DNA of 64,000 nt from Galdieria partita (lineage: Eukaryota > Rhodophyta > Bangiophyceae > Galdieriales > Galdieriaceae): positions 1-64,000 of the forward strand of contig BQMJ01000057.1 in NCBI GenBank assembly GCA_025991245.1, given 5' to 3'. This document shows, in pieces, positions 1 to 12,591 of this stretch; position 1 is the first letter of the stretch; each line of letters begins with the position of its first letter. The notes beneath the pieces are model-generated. The model ran no database searches, had not been told where the DNA came from, and worked only from the letters and a program-made list of their open reading frames with translations. A program made the position numbers and the translations under genes.

Positions 1-690
1 AACCCTAAATAAACCCTAAATAAACCCTAATAAACCCTAATAAACCCTAATAAACCCTAATAAACCCTAAATAAACCCTAAATAAACCCTAATAAACCCT
101 AAATAAACCCTAATAAACCCTAATAAACCCTAATAAACCCTAATAAACCCTAAATAAACCCTAATAAACCCTAAATAAACCCTAAATAAACCCTAAATAA
201 ACCCTAATAAACCCTAATAAACCCTAATAAACCCTAATAAACCCTAAATAAACCCTAAATAAACCCTAAATAAACCCTAAATAAACCCTAATAAACCCTA
301 ATAAACCCTAAATAAACCCTAATAAACCCTAATAAACCCTAATAAACCCTAATAAACCCTAATAAACCCTAATAAACCCTAATAAACCCTAAATAAACCC
401 TAATAAACCCTAATAAACCCTAATAAACCCTAATAAACCCTAATAAACCCTAATAAACCCTAATAAACCCTAATAAACCCTAAATAAACCCTAATAAACC
501 CTAAATAAACCCTAATAAACCCTAATAAACCCTAACAAACCCTAATAAACACTAATAAACCCTAAATAAACACTAATAAACACTAATAAACACTAAATAA
601 ACACTAAATAAACACTAATAAACACTAATAAACACTAATAAACACTAATAAACACTAATAAACACTAATAAACACTAATAAACACTAATA
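1..690. repeat. Telomere, C-rich strand
   Basis: The window opens with an unbroken array of AAACCCTAAT (10 bp) and AAACCCTAAAT (11 bp) units in irregular order, roughly 65 copies. On the G-rich strand this reads ATTAGGGTTT or ATTTAGGGTTT, a relative of the plant-type TTTAGGG repeat with added bases. The C-rich strand running 5' to 3' inward from base 1 marks this as the left chromosome end. The change in A number between units is what an imprecise telomerase template or slippage would leave. Confidence 0.97.
549..690. repeat. Proximal variant telomere repeats (AAACACTAAT)
   Basis: From about position 549 the unit changes to AAACACTAAT or AAACACTAAAT (one C changed to A), with only a few canonical units mixed in. 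The zone ends at a last canonical-like unit that runs into CCTCAGTAAAACC at about 681-697. Variant repeats on the centromere side of a telomere are known in other eukaryotes and mark the part rarely renewed by telomerase. Confidence 0.85.
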
Positions 691-1380
691 AACCCTCAGT
701 AAAACCTGAATAAGAAAAAAAATGCCAACTTCCTCCTGTCGGCCTACAAATATTTTACAATTTACTGTTTTTCTCTTAGTTGCATTTCAAACAAAAGTCC
801 CTTAATTGTATTTAGCCACTTACTTTTGTTTGTTGTCTAGTATAATGAGTCACAAATTTTACTGGGTGTTTTTTGGCGTCCTGGCGACCTTTCTTGTTTG
901 ATTTGTTTCTCTTATATTTGTATTTGAGGTGCATTGCATAAATTCTTGGAGGCGGAAAGAGATAGTCTATATTCTGCTTTTATCTGGTGACTGTCCTTCT
1001 TTTGTTGAGGAATTTTTATGTACCCAATAATAATCCTTCAGTAAAACCTGAATATGAAAGAAAAATGCCCACTCCCTTCTGCCAGCCTACACATATTTTA
1101 CAATTTACTACATTTTTTCTCTTAATTGCTTTTTAAACGAAAGTTTCTCAATTCTATCAAGCTTCTTCGTTTGTCTCTAGTCTAGTATAATGAGTCTCAA
1201 ATTTTACTGTGTGTTTGGTGGCGTTATGGAGACTGTTCTTGTGCGTTATTTTTCCATTATATTTGTATTTGAGATATATTGCATGAATATTTGGAAACGA
1301 TACGAAAAAAGTTTTGATTTGGCTTTTAACTTATGGTTGTCCTTCATTTGTTTTTAGACATTTTCATGTCGTGTTGTGTT
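691..1380. repeat. Diverged tandem duplication, unit about 340 bp
   Basis: Two copies lie head to tail at about 681-1020 and 1035-1380. Shared blocks in the same order are CAGTAAAACCTGAATA, ATTTTACAATTTACT, CTAGTATAATGAGTC followed by CAAATTTTACT, and TATATTTGTATTTGAG. I estimate about 70-75 % identity by eye. The second copy is preceded by TACCCAATAATAATCC, which resembles degenerate telomere repeat, so the unit may include an old telomere junction. A weaker third trace lies near 2330-2400. No coding potential seen. Confidence 0.8.
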
Positions 1381-2600
1381 GGTTTAATATTTGAAGTGGT
1401 TTGTTTGATTGAAATTTTTTTTTGTGATGATTGTTGCCTTGAAACTCTCGTTTTTCATTGATTTTGTTGCAGAGCCATTTATTAAAGCTTTTTTTATTGT
1501 TTTTTACTTATTCTTGTGAAGCCGTATTGATTGGGTGAACGATCCTTTTGCTTTATTCTGTTGGATGAATGTTCCTTTTTCTATCCTGTTAGTTTCTTTC
1601 TATAGTATGTGACTTTTGTTAGAGGCAGTTATAAAATTAATAAACCCTGAAATATAATTCCTATTGTCCTGCTCCAGGTCATTCGCATTTGAAGATTTAT
1701 TAGGAAATCTCAGTGCATTGGAGTGAAAAAACGAATTGGTTCTATCAAGACCTTTACTTTTGGTTTTAGTTTCGTAAAAGTAATTGATTCTCAAACTGTG
1801 CTGCTTGTTTTGCCAGAGATCAAATGACTTGTCATGTGAGCTATTTCTGCGTATGTTTGTACTTTGTTGTTTGCCACGGGTGTTTAGGTAAAATATTAGG
1901 ATGCTATTTTTAGTTCAAGGCCCTTTTGAGTTAAGGAATTTCTCTGTTGCTTTGCAATAATTCGAAATTTTGAGCTGTTTAGAAATTGTGAGCGTTCTTT
2001 TTGAATGGTTGCTTTTTTGTTATTGTTAGCATCATTACCTTCGTTCTTTATTGACTCATTACAAATTAATTGTTTTTTTTCATATTATGATATTTTGCTG
2101 TGTGTTTTATTTGTGTCGAAGCTAATTGGTGAAGTATCCTTTTGCTTTCTTATATTGGATGAATTTACCTTAAATCACCCTGTTAATATCTTCCAATAGT
2201 ATTTGAACTTTTTGGTAAGTATGCATATTTAACTTGAAACTATGCCCTAATGAACTATTATGATACCAAAATGACAAAAAAATGCTTGTTGCTTTCGTCC
2301 TTGACATACCTAGTTTTTCAATTCACTGAGCTCTAGTAGTCTCAAAGTTTTAGTGGGCAGAGTGAATTGTTTATGTCCGGTTTCTTATTTATGCTTTTTT
2401 GCACAAAGAATAGTTACGTATTGTTTTATTTTTTATGCTCGTTGTCCTTCTGACCAAGGCTGGTTTCCTGTACGCTACATCTTGTTTAAACTTTTTTTGG
2501 ATTGAAAACTACAGTTAGTTTTTTACATTCCTTCTTAAGTTCAAATTTTATTAAAAATGCACAATTTTCTGCTACTTTTGTACTGTTTTGAGATTCTAGG
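1381..2600. other. Subtelomeric stretch without recognisable genes
   Basis: AT-rich, T-biased sequence on the + strand. Open frames are short and low in complexity and none resembles a known protein. A telomere-like block, AATAAACCCTGAAA, sits near 1638-1651, and a weak echo of the 340-bp unit lies near 2330-2400. I see no RNA gene or intact mobile element. Confidence 0.6.
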
Positions 2601-5600
2601 TGGTTCGTTTAAATGGTAACTTTCTGGTGACGTTTAAGGTGCAAGCAATGTACGAGAACTAGTCGTCGCAAAATTTCAACAATCTGCCACTATGTAACAT
2701 TTTTCTTTCTTTGTTTTGTGCTGTCTTCATTGCTGCATTCAAGGATTACCCTTTCTTTTTACTACTTTTCCTGCAATGAGAAAAAGAAATTTCTTCTTCT
2801 GTACTTCTATGTGATATAGTTACTAAATTCCCTTTCATCAAAGGTATTGTACTTTTTTTCTCTGTGAGCAGATTGCTGTAACTTTTTTACTTCGTTTCAC
2901 ATGGTTGAGAAATATCTGCCTGACGAGGACAGATTCATGGTACCGATGATGTAAAGAACAAGTGGTACATAAAAATTCTTCAATATTTTCTCAAATTTTC
3001 ATTTATCTAAAGGTTTTTTCTATGGCTTTTTTCTAAAACTGGTTTTGGTATTGTTACTTTAGTAAACCGTATAAAGAAAGTCCTAAACCGGTAATGCAAA
3101 AATTGCCTCTTCCCCATTGATATATTCGATAAAATTCTCTTCAATATTTTTTCATGATGCTAATGTAACATAACTGAAACTGAAATGATGAAATCTTTTT
3201 CCTTTTTTTAATGCTGTCACAAGTTTTGCAAATTTTTTAAATTTTTATGCATTAGTGACATAGTAGCTTTTTCGTTGAATCTCTCTTTTCATATGGGTAC
3301 TATATGGTAGCGATAATGATATTTTTTTATTGTTGTTTCTTATTAAGGCTCTGCTGTCTTCAGTGCATACATAATAATAAGCTTTGAATATGGATAGTTT
3401 TGAAACTTTTGTTTCGATAGTTTCACCAAGACCTTCATGGTTGAACCTTACGAGAATTGTCTTTAGAAATCTGTCTTATATAGCAAAATTTTGAGTATTG
3501 TTATTTGGTCACTCCATTGTATTCTACGTTCCAATGTCATTGAAAATTTTACCATTTGGTAGAGTAGTTTTTGCTTTCTGACGGTCTAGAGATACTGCTT
3601 GTTTCATTCTGTGAGTAGCCTTACTTGAAGTTTAGTGTCACTACACATATTTAGCAAAAGCTAAACAAGGCTTTATGCTATTCTTGAATCCTTAAAAACA
3701 GAGCTTTATGTTTGGTTAGAAACATTTTTAGCTTTTTTTTTGTCTATTCTCAACAATGTCAAACTCCAATCAATTTGTTGGTCTTTCATGTGCGTACTCT
3801 TATGCCATAGATTTTTGTTCAATTGTTACGTTTTAAGAATGACTGAATTAGGAGATTCAATCATCGTTTAGGCTCTTTGTTCACATTTCAAGAAGTTGAC
3901 TTTCTTTATCCTTTCTCTTCTAGTACTATTGTCTCTTTTTCTTTTGTGGTTTCTGTCTTATAATCCTTGAATGTGTAAGAAGTTTTCCTAGGTTTTATTA
4001 CACCTATGTACTAAACTGTTCGAGGTGAGAACACATTGATTTTTTTTGATATGCAGATTTGTTCTACTCTTTTTTTAACTAAATTTTGCATTATCACCCA
4101 CTGTTTACCTCTGAGAACTACTAGAAATACTGATGCCATAAAGGACAAATAATGTGTTGAAATTCTTCAATTTTTTCACTTGGGTCGACCTCCCTAAATT
4201 CTTTCTTTTTCTATAGACTCTATTCGAGACGAAATTTTTATCGCTCTTATAATGAACCGTAGATCATTTTTAGAAAAACAGTTTAACTCTTTTTTATTTG
4301 AAAAGACACGACTTTCCATTTTTTTCTAAAAAGCATGCGTTTTTCTCAATTCACTAGATCGTCGTAAAAGAATCTAATAGAGTATAAAATTAAGTGGTGT
4401 AGATTCGGTTAAATTCTTTTGAAATTGTAACAACATTCTTGAAGTTTTTTTTTGATTTTGCTAATTTATCTCGAGTGACAAAGTAATTCTTCCTTTGAAG
4501 TCTCTTTGAAACCACCCCCACAGTTGTATTGGTGATATCCAATTGTTCCATTTGTTTCGCTTTTATTGAAGTTTTTAATTTTTTGGGGGGAGCTGAGCAA
4601 TTTGGTTATGAATTTGATATATTGCGAAATCTAAATCTGGAAATTTTTACACCTAACGTATTGCATGGCTTGCTTCACTATAGTCGCTTTTGATATTGAA
4701 AAGCGACAGTTCTTCGAAAAGTCGAATCTTGCGACTGTTGGTTGTTACTATGTGGTATCTTTTATCAGACACTTCTTTTTTGTAAAAAAAAATTTTTTCT
4801 TTCTTATGGTAACTGCATCCATTGTGTACGATTTTATGCTGATCGGCATGATATTATACACGAATTGTACTGTTGATATATATAATGAAGACAAAGCAAG
4901 CCACACTCTTCTCATAAAAAGCCTCAAATGAATTAAACAGTTAGCAATTTCGCCACAAAAGTTCAATGTAGGTCTATAGCAACTTGGATTATGTCAGTTT
5001 GACTATGCTTTGAATAACAGCTTGTAGGGAAACATATCTCTCAAGAGCACCTTTCCTCCATGAGTTTGTTGTATTTTTATTCTTGTTCTTTGAAATCATC
5101 CTGTTGTTTTTGTTTCTTTCCTTCTTAAATATATAAAATTTCTCTTAAGTATTTCAATTTGACATAAGTACTGGATTGTTTCCGACTGAGAACATCGGAG
5201 GCTTTTCTTTGAACATGCATTTTGGACACTTCTTACTATCTTTTGCATTGTCGGTTAATGTCCGCTCAAGAGAAAAATTAGAGATATACTTATTCAATAA
5301 AGACAAGTAGTATATTAGAATTCTTTAACTTTCTAGAGATTCTATTTCTCTTGCTGTCTTTCTTTTCTCTATGGGTTATTTTCAAAATCGATATCTTTAT
5401 CGTTCACTTATTAGTCTATAAGTGTACCAGAGAAAGAAACGTTACAAAGGTCTAATAAAAAAAGAATTGTCTAGTGTCCTCTGACATACGTCACGTGCTT
5501 TCCTTCAATGAATTATGTTCTCGTGAAACCAATGTTATAAAGCAAAGAATTATTTAATAATTCAAATATTTTGACTTACCTTGTTGCTTTCATATTGGGT

Positions 5601-6115
5601 AGTTTTGAAGTTTTGTTTTGTTTGTTGATCCATTCGTATCAATTCAATTTCACCTATGAAATCTTCATCCTCTAACATACTAATGCACTTGTACAGCTTT
5701 TGACTGATCATCAATTTTCTCTAGTACTTGTTTTGGTGAAACGTTCTCATTTGTTTGGAGCTAACATAATTCATTATTTACCTGAAATCTTGCAAAACTA
5801 AATTGGCTCCGCTTTCCGTTTTTTGCAACAGTACTATTTACCATCTACTGTATCACAGCCTTTCTCGATTCACTGACAGTGGTTTGAAGAGTACAACCTT
5901 GTTTCGTCCTATTTTTCCCTTATGTAGTTCTTTCTATCACTTAGCAATTTGGCAAAACAGGGTTTTATTTTCTTATGATCATTGTATACTCCTTATTTCA
6001 TTCTGTGAGTATCTTTGTATACTGCAATGCTACTTTGAGGATGATATACACATAAAACCAAAAGTAAGCTATACCATACATATGCCATAAAAAAGCCTTC
6101 AACTGAAATAAACAG
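2600..6115. repeat. Old tandem repeats, unit about 1.15-1.2 kb, three copies
   Basis: Similar blocks recur at a constant spacing. A block of the form AAAGACAAGTAG...GAATTCTTTAA is seen near 2945, 4131 and 5288 (spacing 1186 and 1157). A block ending in AAAAAGCCT...AAACAG is seen near 3660-3705, 4870-4940 and 6025-6105. The 16-mer TTTCATTCTGTGAGTA occurs near 3603 and again near 5998, two units apart. The copies are heavily diverged, so the duplications are old. Unit borders are approximate, and no protein-coding gene is visible inside. Confidence 0.65.
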
Positions 6116-9100
6116 GAAACAATGACGACTAGTTATTCCATCATGTCTACTATTCTTCCTCTTTCTATTTGCTTTATGTCTAGATAATCTATAACTTTGA
6201 GTGGTAGCTATTAGAAGAAAGTATCACTGAGTAGCATTCTTCTTTATCGGTCATTTGGTACTTTCACTCTTTTTCTCTACAATCAGTTTCTCCTTCCTTG
6301 CTTTCTTATCTTTAAATAGTTTTTTAGTCGTTTAGAATGCATTTCATAATATTTTGGTTTCTTTCTGGCTCTTTTCTCTAGAATTTTCTATTTGAAACTC
6401 TTTGTTTGGGAAGTCCTCCAATCGAAATTCTATTTCTTCCATTATTACTATAAGAAATTTCAATGCGTTTTGCTTTTCATACTTATCTAGCGTTTAAATT
6501 GGTACGTGGCGAATAGAAATTAAATGAATGTCTTCTACTGAGGTACATATTCATTTCTACGTTTTAATAGGGAGCAAGAGCAAGATTGAGACTAGCAGTC
6601 TATGTTAACGGCTCATCTTGAAATACTGTGGCATTTGAGACACTGCAGGAGAAGCTCTACTTGTAAATATTCTAGTGTACTTGCAAACTGGCTCAAGAAT
6701 TTCAAACTATGTCATGTGTGCAAAACTGTACCATGGAGATTTTGAATCAATCGTCGGTCTTTCCTCAACTTTTCCAGAGGACAATGGAGTATGAAAGAAG
6801 AGCTTGGTAAGTTCGATTCTTTTACTCCCTCATTTCTGTTGATTTCGACCACAACTTATTTTTATATTTACAAATAAATGGCACTCTAGCCATTTTTTAG
6901 ACAGTTGGAGCTTACTCTTGCCTAATCGTGAAAAAGATCATATGAAACAAGAAAACACAAATTAGTATATACAAACCAATTTCTACAACTTTTTTTCCAC
7001 AAATATCTGCTTTAAAAAAATTTTGAAAAATTTTTCAATTTTGTCGAGAATTGGCTACGTAGAGCAAAACCAGCCCGTGACAACCAAAGGCAATAGAGGA
7101 AAGTGAGGGGAAATGAATCAATGAACCCTCATGTGAATTAAAGTAATTTCTTACTGGCTTTCCCAACGACCCAGCTTCGATTCTAATTCAGCCTAGTAAA
7201 ATCTACAATCCAACAAGTTTTTCATTTGCAACACAATCTACTAAGATTCTATATATTATTTGCTAATATTGTTTTCACAGATATCACTTTCTAATTTAGT
7301 CTCTTGTAAGGAATAGAGGTTTCTTTGTAAAATTGCATTTCTTCTTGTTGGATGTGTATGATTTTTGAATGTGTAGTTTTTTCCAGGTACTACTTTAGGT
7401 GTCTTTCATGTTATTTTTTTCCTCTTTCACATCACAGTGCAACAGAATAGGATTTCAGCATTGTGCATTATAGACAACTTTATAGTTTTAATGTATTTTA
7501 TTCTGAATTTTTTGTATGGTCCGCATTTATACGTTTTCCTAGTTGTTTTAATTCACCACTGGGTTACATAAAAATTCGTAGACTTTTTCTTCCTCTAGAC
7601 TTCCTGTAATTTAGCAATTTGATTTTGTTTGTCCTGGTTTTGGCTGAGTAGTTTGCTTTTGAACTGACATTGTTGTTACAAGAAATTTTTGGTCTTCCTT
7701 TCTCGTTTCAATGGAATATTCTATGTGGAACTCTCATAAGTACATGTTGTCTTCAATAAGTTTTTGTGACACATGGTTTCAACACAATGAAAGCTTCTCA
7801 TGTCACTTGTCTTGCATCTCTATTTATTGTTTTGATTGATACTGGGTTGTTTGAAAACTTTAAAACCTGGACTTACAAGCAGTTTTTTATAGTCGTTCTC
7901 TATAATAAAGCTTTTCTTATGAGGCGATACGAACTTTCATTTTTTAATCTTTTGGTGTTAGCTATACTACATTGGACCCTGCGCTGTCAACCATGAATAA
8001 TTCCGATTGATTGATTGGTAAAGCTTGGATGGTCGATTCTAGTCTTTATCATGTTTTAAGAATTGGTGTCGATTCTTTGGAGCCTCTCTGTTGACACTTT
8101 TGTGATTGATAGTGGCTAACGTTGCGTTTGTCTCCCCTCCTGGATTGGATTAAAATGTATGCAAATTGCCAAAATTCAATTTCTTTGCTATTTATCAATA
8201 GAATTTTCCTTTTACAATGAGTAATTTGTTGTATGCATATTACAGTTGATGTTTGTCTTATTTTGTTGGCTAAACGTCTTTCTTGCTTCCGTATAAATGA
8301 TGAGGCAATTTGTCAATAACGGAAAGTAGTGTCATGTGTATTTTTTATTATCAATTGAATAGAGCAATACATTGCCATTCAGACATTTTCATTATGACAA
8401 ACCAATTGTTGGATAGAGTTCTACTTGTATACGTAACTAATCACGAAATTCAGCGTATATCGACTAACGGACGCTAGATTTCTACGTGAGCAAAATTTTA
8501 ACAATGGCTTCCACCAGTATGAAGATCGATCGTTCAAGTAAAAAAGCGTTATCAAAAATAAAATATTCATTTCTCGATCCATTTTGCTTGGTAGCCTAGG
8601 AAGATCCTGGAATATCTTGTGAATATATAGAAATGTTGCTCAGTCGAAAAAAAATTCAATCTGCCAAAAGAATCGCTGTTGAAAATGCAGACCGCTGAAC
8701 AATGACTTTATGAATTCGTCTCTGTGTTGTCAGTTTGTATACTTTGTGCTTCTCAGCCTTACTGATTACAACTGATAGTAGTTGTGTCTTATATAGCTGA
8801 TTGCGCTTCCCTACAAGAAAGACAGGGCTATTGAACTGCCAACAAGGATACTATTCAAACAGTATCCTTTCTAAAACAGTGTCGTTTTCTCCCAAATCTT
8901 GAGTTTAAACATATGTAACGTGTGGTCTTGGGCACATCTGCATCCTTCAATGACCATGTCAAACAAGGTTAACAAACAACGACGTAAAGATGCTTCAAAG
9001 TGGATGTACAAACTCTGTTCACGTCCGTTTTCGAAACAGCAACTCACAGTTGAACTGCGCTGTTGAGTTGCCACGAGACAACCTCCCCTCTCCATTTGGA

Positions 9101-9187
9101 CAATAGATTTTCAACAGACAAAAACTGACAATGACAAGAATCGTTTTTGTGAAGAACCAAAGAGAATCAACTCAGAATATACTCCGA
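6116..9187. other. Subtelomeric stretch without recognisable genes
   Basis: No convincing gene. A possible short exon-like piece, an open frame ending in a good donor (GTAAGT), lies near 6733-6809 but has no recognisable partner. Open frames here, including one of about 76 codons near 7766-7996, have AT-driven composition and no family resemblance. No terminal repeats or transposase-like sequence seen. Confidence 0.55.
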
Positions 9188-9350
9188 ATGTTACAAAAGA
9201 TCTTGGTAATTATTCCACAAGAGAGAGTCCTCCTCTGTTGTTCACAGGACAACAATTAGTAGTACAATTCAACTGGAAAAACCAAGTTACATTGGAAGAC
9301 TAGAGTGGGACAAGGATTCAAGGTCAAAGACTATTTGGAGCCTTTGTGCC
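9188..9350. repeat. Dispersed subtelomeric repeat A, copy 1
   Basis: Similar in order and content to 11255-11425, about 2.07 kb away. Shared blocks are TACAAAAGA followed by CTTG, AACAATT, and AAAAACCAAGTTACA with a downstream GATTCAAGG or GGTTCAAAC. Diverged and without coding potential. Confidence 0.65.
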
Positions 9351-9719
9351 TACTGGTTCGCCTCTACTCCGCAGGGTCAACGTCTTCAAACAGACCGGAG
9401 ACTAAAGATCAACAAATTCTCGAACAGAACCAACGTTGCAATCGACATGAACTTGGAAGCGACTTTGAGGTTCAAGCCATGTCGTTGACAGGAAACGTCC
9501 AAAACAAACTGGGCCTTGGTTGGTATTTCAAAAAGTGCAAAGTCATAAAACTTCAAAGTTTTTTTCGTACTAAAAAGTTCTCCTCTAAATTCAACTACTT
9601 ATATTTTTATAAAAAGGAACAATTTTATCCACTTCAAAACAGGTGGTGACAAAGCAACTACAGCCACAGCTGGGTTAGCTAAGCAAAACAATCACAAAGA
9701 GAGATTGAGCAAAGTGACG

Positions 9720-9850
9720 TTGAAGAGCTCTTCGAGTACCGTCAAAAGTGCCATATATAGTTTCATGTGTACCTAGTGAGCACTTTCCAAGGGAACCTTC
9801 GACTCAAAGGTTTACCTAGAATACTATTGATTCTCTAACGTTGCATTATT
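9720..9850. repeat. Dispersed subtelomeric repeat B, copy 1
   Basis: Resembles 13355-13500, about 3.6 kb away: GAAGAGCT near the left end, then AAGGGAACCTTCGACTC against AAGAGAACCTTGCACTA, and a following ACTATTGATTCTCTAAC against ACTGTTGACGCTCTACT. A diverged direct duplicate. Confidence 0.6.
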
Positions 9851-10700
9851 TGAAGAGAATCGTTGTGTTAGAATGATCGTTGACATACCCCTGAGAGTAA
9901 AGCCGCCATTGTATAGTGAGATAAACTCACCTTTGTTATTTACCTTGGAGATTTACTGGCTTCAAGTTAATTTGGAGAAGATTGAGCTCTAGTCGATAGG
10001 AATCATTTCAAGAAAGTATAATCTGCCACTTTCAAGAAGAAGGGCGTGTTTCCCACAACTTGGAACGATTGGGTGTGCAGTCGCCAAGTTGTCATACAGA
10101 AATTTCGGCAAGTAAAGTGAACACTTGCGCTGATCAATGTCTAGCTGAACTGTTTGCAACTTGGAGGACTGTGAATTTTGTGTTACCAGTAACAAGGACT
10201 TTTTAGACTTTTGCAGATTTGAGTTTATACAATCTGGTCGAGTGTTTCAATTATCAACAAAACGTGATTCAAGTAAACATTGGAAGTGACACACGTATAT
10301 AATTTGTATTTTGCCTACCAGTCAAGTTTCTCAAACAGCTTGAATATATAGACCAAGTGTCGCATATTCTATTTTGTATAATTGTATTGCGAAAATAAAG
10401 AATCGATTGTTGACTCTTTCTATTTTGTGAGTTCTACATATGAAAACTCTCCATAATAGCATAGCGGCACGACTCATATAATAAGTATCATTGCAAGAAC
10501 TTTGCCTTGTTTGTCCCTTCACAACAATAGTCAAAAACAAAGACCCTCGAGCCACTTCCTCCCATGCATCAAAAAGACCACAAAGTTTCAAACAGTCTAT
10601 GTTTCACAAAATTCAACAATAAAACACGGAAAATTCTGCAAACACTAGAGCACTCCAAAATTGGAGAAAGAGAACCAAATTGTCAAAGACAAAGAATTGC

Positions 10701-10890
10701 CTACACTAGTAAACCCAACAGAGAAAAGCAAAAGAGGGAAGAAAGAAGCAACTCAGTCATAAACTCTTCAACTATACCCAGAATACTTCAACACGTTATG
10801 AAGCTAGTACCTGGACTCACTCTCGAATCTGGTTCCCTCAGAGTTTCTCTGATAAAAACCACAGACGCATCTACAATAGTTATATCAAAA
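10701..10890. repeat. Dispersed subtelomeric repeat C, copy 1 of 3
   Basis: First of three diverged direct copies (others at about 14205-14400 and 18351-18545). All share CTAGTA or CTAG near the left end, AGAGGGAAGAAAG-like purine blocks, a CAACTCA motif, ATACTT...CAA, and a right end of the form GTTTCTCTGATAAAAACCAC against GTTACTCTGAAAACAACAAA. Confidence 0.6.
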
Positions 10891-11254
10891 ACCCACTTTC
10901 ATGAAAACTTTCAAAGTTGGCTATTATCCACATTTATTCTAAAACGCAACGACAAAACTCAAACTTAGAAAAATATCTGTTGTATACAATTTGGAAACAT
11001 ATCAACTAGTCAAGCACGCAAACAGTCATAAAGCTTTATCTAATTCCCAGTCAACTAGCTCATATATCGCAACTTTGGTGATTCTTCAAGTCTGTCAACA
11101 GAAGGTTGAAAGCTGCCATCATCACTCCGCCTGTTCCAATCAAAGCAATCCGCTCATGTCTCCTCTTTAGTTGGATAAGAGACTTTAAATGGTCATAAAC
11201 TCGCAAATAAAGGAACTGGTTGTTTGAAAAATACAAGAATCAAATCAGAATGTA

Positions 11255-11425
11255 CTTCTAGTGCTACAAAAGACCTTGAGAGTGTGACACAAAAGAAGAT
11301 TCACAATAACAATTCACAAGACTTTACTTGGTAGTATACTTGGACTTGAAAAACCAAGTTACACAACAAGACTGTATAGAGAACAGGGGTTCAAACTTAA
11401 AAATAATTGGGAACTTTTTGTGCCG
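11255..11425. repeat. Dispersed subtelomeric repeat A, copy 2
   Basis: Second copy of the block at 9188-9350. GAAAAACCAAGTTACA is almost identical in both and the flanks align with small gaps. No gene inside. Confidence 0.65.
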
Positions 11426-12590
11426 ACCTTTTTTTACACTACTCTACATAGTAAAAAAAGCCTTTCAACTTACCAGAAAAGAAAGAGCAACAGTTTTCAA
11501 CAAGGATCCGATTGGAGGTACGTTTAACATGAACATGGACCGAAGATAAGTATTTTTCAAGCTTTGTGGAACTCAAGTTTCAAGTCACTGAAAGTTTACC
11601 ACCAATACTAGCATGTCTTGGATGGCAAAGTTTGGTCTTGAAGAGTTTCTCATTCGAACTCACTGTTTGACGCTTTAGGCACCTTTTTCGAAATTTATTG
11701 GTTTGCGCTGAGGCAGTATCATTGCTGAATTATTTTACTTTGTTCACTGAATCTTGAATCTTTACGCATCACAATGCTACTCTCCAACAAAATGAATTGA
11801 GTAAATACGTAGCTTCTTTTGTGCTTCTATGCTTGAGTTGTTCTTGTGATTCAAAACTCATCTGTCTATGATTACAATTCCACTATATTTGTATCCATTT
11901 AGGCAATTCTGTCAGACGAATTTGAGTCGAAACACAATTCTTATTTATAAGGATGTTTCGAATCCATTTTAAATAGAAAAACCTTTACAATTGTCGATTG
12001 CAAAATTCATTCGAGTTGAATCATTTCTGTAAGCTCCAAGTATACTATAATCATTTCTAGTTGATGACATGAAAATGGCTATGACGAAGATTATGATGGT
12101 TATTACACTGGAAGTCTTCTTGAATTCCCCAAAAATGAACTTTGTGTTTTGGTTGAAAATTTGAGTCTCTCTTTATCTATTCGCAACAGGGTTCAACTTA
12201 GAATCACTTTGTCGGCTTCTCAATATGTACTCTTATGAAATAACTGTCTTGTTCAATTTTGACTTTTTAAAAATAATTGAATTAGGTGGCTTCTCCTTGT
12301 ATAGTATGCTTATCTCTATTGTGCAACTTCTTGGCCCTTTTTTTGTTGTTACTTTTTGCAACTTTTCACTATTCGAGGAATAAAAATGAATCTATTCTCT
12401 TTCTGTTCCACACTCTCTTACATACTGCCAAAGCTTCAAATTTTTACCAGAAAGAGTTTTAAGAGGAGAAGAGTGTTACTGACAAGCGAAGTAGAATGAA
12501 AAGAAACGGTTGATTGATTGTCTTTTGAGTATACAGAGTCCTAAAAACCAACAACTTTCTTTAAAATTCTTGATCTTCCGAGCAAAATTT
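11426..12590. other. Subtelomeric stretch without recognisable genes
   Basis: AT-rich sequence with only short open frames. No protein family, RNA gene or mobile element recognised. Confidence 0.5.
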
Positions 12591-12591
12591 A

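Noticed and set aside
6733-6809. Short exon-like frame ending in GTAAGT
   Set aside because: No downstream acceptor and exon forming a recognisable protein could be found.
9305-9649. A 114-codon open frame on + in repeat A
   Set aside because: It begins inside a repeated block, has no family resemblance, and the second repeat copy does not keep the frame.
10564-10968. A 134-codon open frame on + covering repeat C copy 1
   Set aside because: Copies 2 and 3 of the repeat do not keep it open, so selection on a protein is unlikely.
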